Assembly (NCBI RefSeq): GCF_008642355.1
Contig: NZ_CP029193.1
Location: 6,658,001-6,722,000, forward strand
DNA length: 64,000 bases
Reading direction: 5' to 3'
From: Streptomyces venezuelae
Lineage (GTDB): Bacteria; Actinomycetota; Actinomycetes; Streptomycetales; Streptomycetaceae
Part shown: positions 43,159-51,316 of the stretch, piece after piece
Position numbering within the stretch: position 1 is the stretch's first letter
How the letters are laid out: every line of letters begins with the position of its first letter
Position numbers and translations under genes: made by a program
Notes under the pieces: model-generated
Databases searched by the model: none
Told to the model about the DNA's origin: nothing
What the model saw: the letters and a program-made list of their open reading frames with translations, nothing else

Positions 43159-44037
43159 TCAGAAGAGGTGCTCGGTACCGCCCCGGGCGGGAGAGGGTTC
43201 GAGCAGGCGCGTCATCGACTCGGCGGCCCGCACGGCAGCGTCCGCGCAGCAGTTGTTGAACAGGACGTGCACCTCCTCGGTCCGTTCGGCGAGGGCGCGC
43301 AGCCGGGGCAGCCAGGCGCGGAGTTCGTCCTCGTCGTACGCGTACCGGAAGCGGTCCTCCTTGCTGCCCTGTCCCCATGAGGCGCTGCGGCCGTGGAACC
43401 GTACGACGGAGAGCGCGGGCACGGTGACCGGCGCGACCGGTGGCACGGCGGACGGCACCGACTGGTTCATGTCGACGGCGACCGCCGCCATGCCGTGCGA
43501 AGCGAGCAGCGCACGTGTGGCCTCGGCGTTCCCGGCGTCCCACCAGTCGGGGTGGCGGAACTCCACCGCGACCGGCCAGCCCCGGGTGCGCCGCGCGGTG
43601 TCCGAGAGGAGTTCCTCGGCGCGCCCGCCTGGCCGCAGCCACGGCGGGAACTGGAACAGCACGCTCCCGAGCCGCCCGGCGTCCCGCAACGGCGCGATCC
43701 CGGCGGTGAAGCGTGCCCACACCTCGTCCAGGACGGCCCCGTCCCTGGCGGTGGACCGGAGGTCGGCGGGGAGCGCGGCGGGGCGCGTGGGGTGCCCGGT
43801 GAGCATCGAGAACGCCTTCACGTCGAACGTGAAGCGCTCCGGGGTCCGCTCGGCCCAGAGCCGGCTGTTGCGCTCGGCGGGCAGCCCGTAATACGTCGAG
43901 TCCACCTCCACGACCGGGAACCGCTCGGCGTAGTACCGCAGCCGCCCCGCCGCGTCCCGCCGCCCGCGCGGGTACCAGCCGCTGCGGACCAGTGCCGGAT
44001 CGGTCCACGAACACGTGCCCACCAGGATGTCGCCCAT
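43159..44037 (-). CDS. DUF72 (YecE-like) protein
   Basis: A 292-residue TIM-barrel-like DUF72 protein. It opens GDILVGTCSWTDPALVRSGWYP, then RYYAERFPVVEVDSTYYGLP, FTFDVKAFSMLTGHPTRP, VLFQFPPWLRP, VAVEFRHPDWW and the C-terminal VHVLFNNCCADAAVRAAESM. These are the DUF72 landmarks in order. The biochemical function of the family is not established. The ATG at 44037 starts MGDILVG; a longer frame adds 20 Arg-rich residues. It is upstream of, and on the same strand as, the tRNA-Gly-like gene, and divergent from the glycosyltransferase cluster. Confidence 0.9.
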   Translation of the reverse strand: MGDILVGTCSWTDPALVRSGWYPRGRRDAAGRLRYYAERFPVVEVDSTYYGLPAERNSRLWAERTPERFTFDVKAFSMLTGHPTRPAALPADLRSTARDGAVLDEVWARFTAGIAPLRDAGRLGSVLFQFPPWLRPGGRAEELLSDTARRTRGWPVAVEFRHPDWWDAGNAEATRALLASHGMAAVAVDMNQSVPSAVPPVAPVTVPALSVVRFHGRSASWGQGSKEDRFRYAYDEDELRAWLPRLRALAERTEEVHVLFNNCCADAAVRAAESMTRLLEPSPARGGTEHLF

Positions 44038-44196
44038 GGGGGCCCGGTACCCCCATCCCGCACGGTGACAAGTGCGCGACGGCGATCGCTGCGCCACCCC
44101 TCTCGTCCCTTACGCTCCGTTCCGCTCCGCATGCGGGACGCAGCGGCTCTCTACAGACTGGACGGGAGTGCCCAGTCCCCGCACTGAGGAGTCGCC

Positions 44197-45288
44197 GTGC
44201 TGGAAGGAACGCCGCGCCCCACGTTTCACCGTGAGATCCGGGTCGCATCGGTGCCCGCGGGCCACGTGTACGTACGCCACTGCTCCCCGGCGGAACCCGA
44301 CGGCGTCCTGCGCCTCGCCGACCCCAGGCCCAACGGCGCGCCCAGCACCTCCGCACGCTGGTGGCCACCGGTCATGCTGCAACCGGAGTGGGTCGAGGCC
44401 CACCACCGGGACTTCGACGTCTTCCACCTGCACTTCGGGTTCGACGCGCAGAGCCCCGACCAGCTGACCGCCCTCGTGGACACCCTGCGCGCCCACGACA
44501 AGCCGCTCGTCTACACCGTGCACGACCTGCGCAACCCCCATCAGCCCCGCCCCTCCGCCCACGACGAGGCACTGAACGTCGTCATCCCCGCCGCCGACCG
44601 GCTGATCACCCTCACCCACGGCGCGGCGGCCACCATCAGCCGGCGCTGGGGCCGCGCGGCGACCGTCCTGCCCCACCCCCATGTGGTGGAACTCCCGCTC
44701 CTGGACCGGGCCAGACCGTCCCGCGACCGGTTCCGGGTGGGCGTGCACGCCAAGAGCCTGCGGCCGAACATGGACGTGCTGCCCGTCGTACGCGTCCTCG
44801 CGGACACCGTCGCGGGGCTCCCCGACGCGGAGCTCCAGGTCAACATCCACCGGGAGGTCGCGGACCCGGCCTCCCCGGCGCACGCCCCGCGGCTCCTGAG
44901 CGAGCTCCGGGACCTCGACGAACGGGGCCGCCTCACGCTCGTCGTGCACGACTACTTCGACGACGAACAGCTCTGGGACTACCTCACCTCGCTCGACCTG
45001 TCCGTGCTGCCCTACCGGTTCGGCACGCACTCCGGATGGCTCGAAGCCTGCCACGACCTCGGAACCGCCGTCGCCGCGCCCGACTGCGGCTTCTACGCGC
45101 AACAGCGCCCCTGCCACACCTACGGGCACACCCAGGACGACGGTCTGGACGAGGAGTCCCTGCACAAGGCGGTGCTCGCCGCCCACGCGCAGAGGCCGGC
45201 CCCGCGGGCCGCGGTGCCGCACAGGACGCGGGAGCGTGCCGACATCGCGGCGGCCCACCGCGCCCTCTACACCGACGTCCTCCGATGA
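44197..45288 (+). CDS. Glycosyltransferase (GT4-like), first of four
   Basis: A 363-residue cytosolic protein with a GT-B outline. The N-terminal half has FDVFHLHFGFDAQSPDQL, the KPLVYTVHDLRNPHQP segment and RLITLTHGAAATISRRWG, which are typical of GT4 acceptor domains. The second half has VGVHAKSLRPNMDVLPVVRVLADTV and LPYRFGTHSGWLEACHDLGTAVAAPDCG, the donor-binding Rossmann region with the late Gly/Glu pattern. The donor sugar is unknown. GTG start at 44197. Its stop overlaps the start of the next glycosyltransferase by 4 nt. There is no sugar-nucleotide enzyme in the cluster. Confidence 0.7.
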   Translation: MLEGTPRPTFHREIRVASVPAGHVYVRHCSPAEPDGVLRLADPRPNGAPSTSARWWPPVMLQPEWVEAHHRDFDVFHLHFGFDAQSPDQLTALVDTLRAHDKPLVYTVHDLRNPHQPRPSAHDEALNVVIPAADRLITLTHGAAATISRRWGRAATVLPHPHVVELPLLDRARPSRDRFRVGVHAKSLRPNMDVLPVVRVLADTVAGLPDAELQVNIHREVADPASPAHAPRLLSELRDLDERGRLTLVVHDYFDDEQLWDYLTSLDLSVLPYRFGTHSGWLEACHDLGTAVAAPDCGFYAQQRPCHTYGHTQDDGLDEESLHKAVLAAHAQRPAPRAAVPHRTRERADIAAAHRALYTDVLR

Positions 45289-46352
45289 GCAGCGTGCGGG
45301 TGGCGCTCATCGCGTCGGCGCGGCACCCCATCACCGAGCCGTTCGCGGGCGGCCTCGAAGCGCACACGTGGGGCCTCGCGCACGCGCTGACGCGGCGCGG
45401 ACACGAGGTCGACCTGTTCGCGGCGCCCGGTTCCGATCCGGCGCTCGGCGCCTGCGAACTGCCCGTGCGGCACGTCGTGCTCAGCGCGGCGGCCCGCTCC
45501 GACGCGTCGATGCCCAGCACCGCGTGGATAGAGGAACATCACGCGTACCTCAGCCTGATGCTCGACCTGGCGCGGGACGGCGAGCACCGCTTCGACGTCG
45601 TGCACAACAACAGCCTGCACTACCTGCCCGTCGCGATGGCCTCGGCCCTGCGGGTCCCGGTCATCACCACGCTCCACACGCCCCCCACCCCGTGGCTGGA
45701 GTCCGCCATCCAGAGCCACGACGTGTGCCCGGTGGTGTTCACCGCCGTCAGCCAGTACACGGCGTCGGCCTGGCACCCCGTCGTGCCCGAGGCACGCGTC
45801 GTGCGCAACGGCATCGACACCGACTTCTGGCGGCCGGGGCCCGGCGGCAGCGACCTGGCCTGGTCGGGCCGGATCGTCCCCGAGAAGGGCCCCCACCTGG
45901 CGATCCGGGCCGCCCGCGCGGCCGGAGTGCCGCTGAAGCTCGCGGGGCCGGTCTCCGACGAGCGGTACTACGAGGAGGAGGTCGCGCCGCTGCTCGGCGA
46001 CGGCGCGGAGTACGTCGGCCACCTCGACCGGCACGGGCTCGCCGAACTCCTCGCCCACTCGGCCGCCGCGCTGGTCACCCCCAGCTGGGACGAACCGTAC
46101 GGGCTCGTCGTGGCCGAGGCGCTGGCCTGTGGCACGCCGGTCTGCGGCTTCGACCGCGGCGCCCTCGCGGAGATCCTCACCCCGGCCTGCGGGCTGCTCG
46201 CGCCGCCCGGGGACGTGGCGGCGCTCGCCGCGCTCATCCCGCGCGTCATGGAACTCGACCGCGGGGAGGCGAGGCGCCGCGCGGAACGGTTCTGTTCGCT
46301 CGGCCGCACCGCCGACGCGTACACGCGCCTGTACGAGGAGGTGGCGAGGTGA
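45285..46352 (+). CDS. Glycosyltransferase family 4, second of four
   Basis: A 355-residue GT4 enzyme with clear landmarks: an N-terminal GGLEAHTWGLAHALTRRGHEV, HNNSLHYLPVAMA, VPVITTLHTPPTPW, VVRNGIDTDFWRPG, then SGRIVPEKGPHLAIRAA and the C-terminal nucleotide-sugar signature SWDEPYGLVVAEALACGTPVCGFDRGALAEIL (E-x7-E, residues about 270-300). It should transfer a sugar from an NDP or GDP donor to an as yet unknown acceptor. Start and stop overlap the neighbouring genes (ATGA and GTGA), so the proteins are probably made together. Confidence 0.88.
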   Translation: MSSVRVALIASARHPITEPFAGGLEAHTWGLAHALTRRGHEVDLFAAPGSDPALGACELPVRHVVLSAAARSDASMPSTAWIEEHHAYLSLMLDLARDGEHRFDVVHNNSLHYLPVAMASALRVPVITTLHTPPTPWLESAIQSHDVCPVVFTAVSQYTASAWHPVVPEARVVRNGIDTDFWRPGPGGSDLAWSGRIVPEKGPHLAIRAARAAGVPLKLAGPVSDERYYEEEVAPLLGDGAEYVGHLDRHGLAELLAHSAAALVTPSWDEPYGLVVAEALACGTPVCGFDRGALAEILTPACGLLAPPGDVAALAALIPRVMELDRGEARRRAERFCSLGRTADAYTRLYEEVAR

Positions 46353-47485
46353 TCGGCTACTACGTCCACCACCAGGGGCGCGGGCACCTGCACCGCGCGA
46401 TGTGCATCGCGTCCCGCACGCCGGACCAGGTCACCCTCCTCTCCTCCCTGCCCCGCCCCGCCGCCTGGACGGGCCCGTGGGTCCCCCTGCCCACGGACAC
46501 CGCCGACGACCCGCTCGACCCCACGGCCGGCGGGCGCCTCCACTGGGTGCCGCTGCACCATCCCGGGCACCGCGAACGCATGGGGATCATCGCGCAGTGG
46601 ATCCGCCGCGAGAGCCCGTCCCTGTTCGTGAGCGACGTGTCCGTCGAGGCGGCGGCGCTGGCCCGCCTCATGGGCGTCCCCGTCGTCGTCGCGGCCATGC
46701 GCGGCGACCGCAAGGACCCCGCCCACCGCCTCGGCTACGACCTCGCCGACGCGCTCCTCGCCCCCTGGCCGCACACCGTCCCGGAACCTGGCTGGCCCGC
46801 GCACTGGCACGCCAAGACGGTCCACACGGGCAGCATCTCCCGCTACGACGGACGGCCTCGGCCGACGGCGGACGCCGCCCCGGCCACCAAGGAGGTGGCG
46901 GTCATGCTCGGCGCGGGCGGCACGCACCTCACCGAGGACCACCTCCGCGAGGCGCAACGGGCGACGCCGGACTGGACGTGGACGGTCCTGGGGGGCCGGG
47001 CCCCCGGAAACCGCGCGAGAGGCGGCCCGGCGGCGCCCGCCGGAGCGCCGAACGCCCCCGGCCGCGGCACCCCGGCTTCGGGCGGCGGGACCGCGGGCCG
47101 GTCCACCCCCGACGGCGCCTCCCCGTCGGCCTGGCTCGAAGACCCCTGGCCCGTGCTCTGCCGGGCCCGTGTCGTGGTCACCCACGCCGGGCAGAACGCC
47201 GTCGCCGAATGTGCCGCCGCACACGCGCCCACCGTGGTCATTCCCGAGGACCGGCCCCACGGCGAGCAGCACGCCACCGCCCGAGCGCTGCGGACGGCCG
47301 GCCTCGCCACCGTGCGGGACAGCTGGCCCGACGCCGGGGAGTGGCCCGCGCTCCTCACCGAGGCGGCCGCCCGCCCGGACCGATGGGACCAGTGGTCCCA
47401 CGGCGACGGCGCGGACCGAGCGGCCCGCCTCCTCACCGACCTGGCGGCCCGGCCGACGCGGAGGACGGCATGCGTACCGCGGTGA
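46349..47485 (+). CDS. MurG/GT28-like glycosyltransferase, third of four
   Basis: A 378-residue GT-B protein. The N-terminus GYYVHHQGRGHLHRAMCIAS has the glycine-rich acceptor-domain motif of MurG/UGT-like enzymes, and the C-terminal VVVTHAGQNAVAECAAAHAPTVVIPEDRPHGEQHATARAL matches the donor-site pattern of that family. Between them lies a Pro/Gly/Ala/Arg-rich insert (about residues 215-260) that is low complexity and probably disordered. GTG start overlaps the previous stop by 4 nt, and the 3' end overlaps the next gene by 16 nt. Substrates unknown. Confidence 0.8.
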   Translation: MIGYYVHHQGRGHLHRAMCIASRTPDQVTLLSSLPRPAAWTGPWVPLPTDTADDPLDPTAGGRLHWVPLHHPGHRERMGIIAQWIRRESPSLFVSDVSVEAAALARLMGVPVVVAAMRGDRKDPAHRLGYDLADALLAPWPHTVPEPGWPAHWHAKTVHTGSISRYDGRPRPTADAAPATKEVAVMLGAGGTHLTEDHLREAQRATPDWTWTVLGGRAPGNRARGGPAAPAGAPNAPGRGTPASGGGTAGRSTPDGASPSAWLEDPWPVLCRARVVVTHAGQNAVAECAAAHAPTVVIPEDRPHGEQHATARALRTAGLATVRDSWPDAGEWPALLTEAAARPDRWDQWSHGDGADRAARLLTDLAARPTRRTACVPR

Positions 47486-48321
47486 TCACTCTCGCGGCGG
47501 GGCGCCACCGGCACCTGCTGCTCCAGCAGGACGGCCTCGCCCGGGGCGAACGCGTACCAGACCACTATGTGATCGTCTCCATGGACGACCCGGACATCGA
47601 ACCGCTCGCCACCGGCAGGGAACCCGCGGCGGACGTGGTCACGCTGCCGCTGGCCGACGGGCGGCTGCCGCTCGCCGCCGCCCGCAACGCGGGCGCGGCG
47701 CGGGCCATGGCGCTCGGGGCGGACCTGCTGGTCTTCCTCGACGTGGACTGTGTGCCCGGGCCCACGCTCCTGGACAGTTACGTCAACGCCGCCCACGACT
47801 GGGCGCTGCTGTGCGGCACCGTCGCCTATCTGCCGCCCCCGCCACGCGGCGGCTACCGCCTCGACGAGCTGCACGACATGGCCCGGCCCCATCCCGCACG
47901 GCCCGTCCCCGCCCACGGCCAGGTGCTGCGCGGGGGAGACCCGCACCTGTTCTGGTCCCTGTCGTTCGCCCTGACCGCCCGCACCTGGAGACACGTCGGC
48001 GGCTTCTGCGAGGACTACACCGGATACGGCGGCGAGGACACCGACTTCGCCGCCACCGCGGCCCACCGGGGCGTCGACCTGTGGTGGGTGGGCGGAGCGC
48101 CCGCCTACCACCAGCACCACCCCACCCATCAGCCTCCCGTGCAGCACATCGACGACATCCTGCGCAACGGGGCGATCTACAAGCGCCGTTGGGGCAGCTG
48201 GCCGATGGAGGGGTGGCTGCGCGCGTTCGAGGCGCGGGGCCTCGCCGTCTACGACCACGCGGCCGACGCGTGGCGCAAGGCGGAACCGGGACCGCTGCTC
48301 AGGGCTCCGTCCGCTCCCTGA
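47470..48321 (+). CDS. GT2-type glycosyltransferase, fourth of four
   Basis: A 283-residue GT-A protein. ITLAAGRHRHLLLQQDGL opens the nucleotide-binding fold, AAARNAGAARAMALGADLLVFLDVDCVPG holds the DxD (DVD) metal motif, and the C-terminal FSLSFALTARTWRHVGGFCEDYTGYGGEDTDFA part (reading GGFCEDYTGYGGEDTDF) matches the galactosyltransferase-like GGxDExFxGWGxEDxE pattern. The ATG at 47470 lies inside the end of the MurG-like gene. Its last 23 bp overlap the 3' end of the convergent ligase gene. Confidence 0.85.
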   Translation: MRTAVITLAAGRHRHLLLQQDGLARGERVPDHYVIVSMDDPDIEPLATGREPAADVVTLPLADGRLPLAAARNAGAARAMALGADLLVFLDVDCVPGPTLLDSYVNAAHDWALLCGTVAYLPPPPRGGYRLDELHDMARPHPARPVPAHGQVLRGGDPHLFWSLSFALTARTWRHVGGFCEDYTGYGGEDTDFAATAAHRGVDLWWVGGAPAYHQHHPTHQPPVQHIDDILRNGAIYKRRWGSWPMEGWLRAFEARGLAVYDHAADAWRKAEPGPLLRAPSAP

Positions 48322-49318
48322 CGACGTCGGCCGGATCCTTGTCGTCGCGGAGCCCCTGGTAGCGCGGGTGACGGAGCAGGCCGTCGCGCGTCCACTCCGA
48401 GAAGGCGATCTGCGCCACGAGCCGCGGCCGAACCCACCGTGCGGCCCGCTCCGCGACCCGGCCCTCGAACGGCGACGCGTCCACCCGCAGCCCGTCGAGT
48501 TCGCCGCGCAGGGCGAGCAGCGTCCTGCGGTCGAAGCCCGTGCCGACCTTGCCCGCGTACCGCAGCCGCCCTTCGGCTTCCTCGTAGTAGCCGAGCAGCA
48601 GCGCGCCGATGCCGACCCGGCTGCCCGCGGGCTCGGTGAAGCCGCCCACCACGAACTCCTGCCCCTGTGAGCACTTCAGCTTCAGCCAGTCGTCCGAGCG
48701 CCGCCCCTGGTAGGTGCTGTCGGCCCGCTTGGCGATCAGCCCCTCCCAGCCGCGCCGGCACGCGTCGGCGAGGAGTTCGGGGCCGCCCGCGTTGCGGTGC
48801 GCGCTGAAGCGCAGCGGCGCGGCGAACGCGACCGAGCGGCGCAGCAGGGACTTGCGGGTGCGCAGCGGCAGCCGCCGCACGTCCGTGCCGTCCAGGCGCA
48901 GCAGGTCGAAGACGTAGTAGGTCACGGCGACCTTGCTGGCCGCGACGTCGGCGGGCCGGGTCAGGCCCATGCGCTGCTGGAGCCGCGCGAAGTCGGTGCG
49001 CCCGTGCGCGTACGCGACGATCTCGCCGTCGACGGTGAAGTCCGGGCACTCCTGCGCGGCGAGCGCCTCGACGATCTCCGGATACGTGGCGTCGAGCCGC
49101 CGCCCGGACCGGGACCGGAGCGTGACCTGCCCGTTCTCGCGGACGGCGAGGACGCGGATGCCGTCCAGCTTCCTCTCGAAGACCCAGCCCTGCGGGAAGT
49201 CGCGCCGGTCGCTGAGCGTCGCCAGCATCGGCGACGCCGCGAGTTCGACGCCCGGCGCGGCCTCGCGGGTGCGGCCCGCCAGGTCGGGCGGCAGTGTCTC
49301 CAGCGCGCTCCGTTCCAC
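48299..49318 (-). CDS. ATP-dependent DNA ligase, LigD ligase-domain type
   Basis: A 339-residue ligase. The nucleotidyl-Lys motif is ERKLDGIRVL near residue 52, followed by RSRSGRRLDATYPEI, DGEIVAY, the EGLIAKR motif and WLKLK, then the OB-fold region with GGFTEPAGSRVGIGALLLGYY. This is the ligase part of the bacterial NHEJ protein LigD. No polymerase or phosphoesterase domain is fused. The GTG at 49318 was chosen: it lies 8 nt after the stop of the phosphoesterase gene. Bacterial NHEJ also needs Ku, which is not in this window. Confidence 0.9.
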   Translation of the reverse strand: MERSALETLPPDLAGRTREAAPGVELAASPMLATLSDRRDFPQGWVFERKLDGIRVLAVRENGQVTLRSRSGRRLDATYPEIVEALAAQECPDFTVDGEIVAYAHGRTDFARLQQRMGLTRPADVAASKVAVTYYVFDLLRLDGTDVRRLPLRTRKSLLRRSVAFAAPLRFSAHRNAGGPELLADACRRGWEGLIAKRADSTYQGRRSDDWLKLKCSQGQEFVVGGFTEPAGSRVGIGALLLGYYEEAEGRLRYAGKVGTGFDRRTLLALRGELDGLRVDASPFEGRVAERAARWVRPRLVAQIAFSEWTRDGLLRHPRYQGLRDDKDPADVVRERTEP

Positions 49319-49326
49319 GGCGGGGG

Positions 49327-50043
49327 TCAGCCCTGCTCGGCGATCTGGCGGAGCGTACGGCCGCTGCGGGCCGAGCGGGCGCGCCGGGGGTCGGGGGTGC
49401 CGCCGCCCGAGTGGTGCCCGGTCCGCACGAGCAGCCACGTCGGTTTCGCACGGCCGCCGGACGGGGCGTCCTGCTCCTCCCGGCCGTGGAAGCGGGTCAG
49501 CGCGTACTGTCCGCGGAGCTTCTCGCCGTGCAGCTCGAACGTGGCGTGGCCCTTCTCCAGGGCCTGCGCGAACGGCACGGGACGCCGCCGCTTGTCGTGG
49601 CTGGTGGGCCGGTACGTGCCGCGGTCCCAGACCATGACGGTCCCGCCGCCGTACTCGCCCTCGGGGATCACGCCTTCGTACTCCCGGTAGTCCAGGGGGT
49701 GGTCCTCGGTGGGGATGGCGAGCCGCTTGTCCTGCGGGTCGGTGGAGGGGCCCTTGGGGACCGACCACGACTTGAGCACGCCGTCGACCTCCAGACGGAA
49801 GTCGAAGTGCATCGTGCTCGCGTCGTGGATCTGCACGACGAACGAGGGCTCGCTGTCGGGGCCCCGCCCGTCCGCGTCGCGCTTGTCCGCGTCGCGCGCC
49901 CCGCGCTCACCGCTGGGCTCCGCGGTTCTGTCGAAGTGCCGCTTGCCGCGGTAGGTCCGCAGAGCGTCCTTGCCGGTCTGCCCGCCCTTCTCGTTCCGCT
50001 CGGCCTTCTGGGCCTTGTCGTTCTTCCCGCTCTTCTCGCTCAC
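49327..50043 (-). CDS. LigD 3'-phosphoesterase domain protein
   Basis: A 238-residue stand-alone LigD phosphoesterase (PE) domain. A charged Lys/Glu/Arg N-terminal extension of about 65 residues precedes FVVQIHDASTMHFDFRLEVDGVLKSWSVPKG, whose His, His and Asp residues form the metal site in the family. EYEGVIPEGEYGGGTVMVWDRGTY follows and WLLVRTG closes the domain. It trims 3'-phosphates or ribonucleotides at breaks before ligation. The ATG at 50043 is preceded by GGAAGG. It is upstream of, and co-transcribed with, the ligase gene, so the two domains are split over two proteins. Confidence 0.9.
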   Translation of the reverse strand: MSEKSGKNDKAQKAERNEKGGQTGKDALRTYRGKRHFDRTAEPSGERGARDADKRDADGRGPDSEPSFVVQIHDASTMHFDFRLEVDGVLKSWSVPKGPSTDPQDKRLAIPTEDHPLDYREYEGVIPEGEYGGGTVMVWDRGTYRPTSHDKRRRPVPFAQALEKGHATFELHGEKLRGQYALTRFHGREEQDAPSGGRAKPTWLLVRTGHHSGGGTPDPRRARSARSGRTLRQIAEQG

Positions 50044-50257
50044 CTCGACTCCCTTCCGCGCCCTCTGTGCTCGGTTTCGGCCAGATTATGCACGCCCGGT
50101 TTCACGCGCACGGCAGGCGCCCGCGGCCGTGGCACGGGCCGCGGCGGACTTGTTCGACTTCGACTCACCGTGGGTTCGAGCCACGTAGGGGATAATGGGC
50201 CACCCGCCCGCCGGAGCCGCTCCGGCCCGATCCGCCGGCAAGCGAGGTGTCCGCCCC

Positions 50258-51193
50258 ATGAGTGCCCCGACCCAGACCGAGTCCTTCGTCCACCCGGCGC
50301 TGTTCTACCGGGGCGCGGAGGAGTACTTGGCGGGCACCGTGCCGTTCGTCCGTGAGGGGCTCGACGCGGGCGAGGCGGTGGCCGTGGCGGTGCCCGCGGC
50401 CAACCTGGAACTCATCAGGGACGCGCTGGGGGAGCGGGCGGGAGAGGTGCGGCTGCTCGACATGGAGCAGGCGGGCCGCAACCCCGGGCGGATCATCCCG
50501 CGCGTCCTCCGGGCCTTCGCCGACGCCCACCCCGGCCGGCGGGCGCGCATCATAGGCGAGCCCATCTGGGCCGCGCGCACCGCGACGGAGTACCCGGCCT
50601 GCGCGCAGCACGAGGCACTGATCAACCTGGCGTTCCAGGGCCGTGAAGCAACGATTCTCTGCCCCTACGACGAGGCGGGACTGGCGGAAACGGTCCTGGC
50701 CGACGCTCACGCCACCCATCCCACCGTCATCCGCGGGGGCCGGACCGACCCGAGCGACACCTACGCGCCCGACGCGGTGGTCTCCCGCTACAACCAGCCC
50801 CTGACGGCCCCCGAAGACGTGCCCCCGGCGGCGTACGCGAAGCAGTCCCTGTCCGACGTACGGCATCTCGCCATCCTCCGCGCCACCGAACTCGGCATGC
50901 CCGAGGCCCGCCTCCAGGACTTCGCCCTGGTCGTCTCCGAGCTGACGACCAACAGCGTGGTGCACGGCGGCGGCTCGGGCGCCCTGCGGGTCTGGGCCGA
51001 GGACGGCCACGTCGTCTGCGAGGTCCGTGACGCCGGTGTCCTCACCGATCCGCTCGCGGGCCGCCGTTCCCCGGCCAAGGACCAGTTCGGGGGGCGCGGC
51101 CTGCTCATGGTGCACGTGCTCACCGACCTCGTCCGCGTCCACACCGACCCGGCCCTGGGCACGACCACCCACTGCTACTTCCAGTGCATCTGA
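50258..51193 (+). CDS. RsbA-like MEDS-domain anti-sigma regulator with HATPase
   Basis: A 311-residue two-domain protein. The N-terminal MEDS (DcmR-like sensory) domain covers about residues 5-170 (HPALFYRGAEEYLAGTVPFVREGLDAGEAVAVAVP, and CAQHEALINLAF). The C-terminal GHKL ATPase has FALVVSELTTNSVVHGGG, VCEVRDAGVLTDPLAGR and GGRGLLMVHVLTDLVRV. This fusion is common in actinomycetes and is thought to act on STAS/sigma factor partners in response to an unknown signal. ATG at 50258 (MSAPTQ); a start at 50195 is possible. No membrane helix. Confidence 0.83.
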   Translation: MSAPTQTESFVHPALFYRGAEEYLAGTVPFVREGLDAGEAVAVAVPAANLELIRDALGERAGEVRLLDMEQAGRNPGRIIPRVLRAFADAHPGRRARIIGEPIWAARTATEYPACAQHEALINLAFQGREATILCPYDEAGLAETVLADAHATHPTVIRGGRTDPSDTYAPDAVVSRYNQPLTAPEDVPPAAYAKQSLSDVRHLAILRATELGMPEARLQDFALVVSELTTNSVVHGGGSGALRVWAEDGHVVCEVRDAGVLTDPLAGRRSPAKDQFGGRGLLMVHVLTDLVRVHTDPALGTTTHCYFQCI

Positions 51194-51316
51194 CCGACGG
51201 GGTTCTCGACCGACGGGACCCCTGACCGTCAGAACCCCGTCAGGAACGGGGCGCGCGGCATGAAGGGTCCGTAAGGGACGAGCCGTGCGCGGCGCCCGCC
51301 GACGGAACCTGGGCGC

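Noticed and set aside
50165..50190. GGGTTCGAGCC resembles a tRNA T-arm before the RsbA-like gene
   Set aside because: No matching acceptor, D or anticodon arm is found upstream and the loop has the wrong length. It could be a tRNA remnant but there is not enough to call one.
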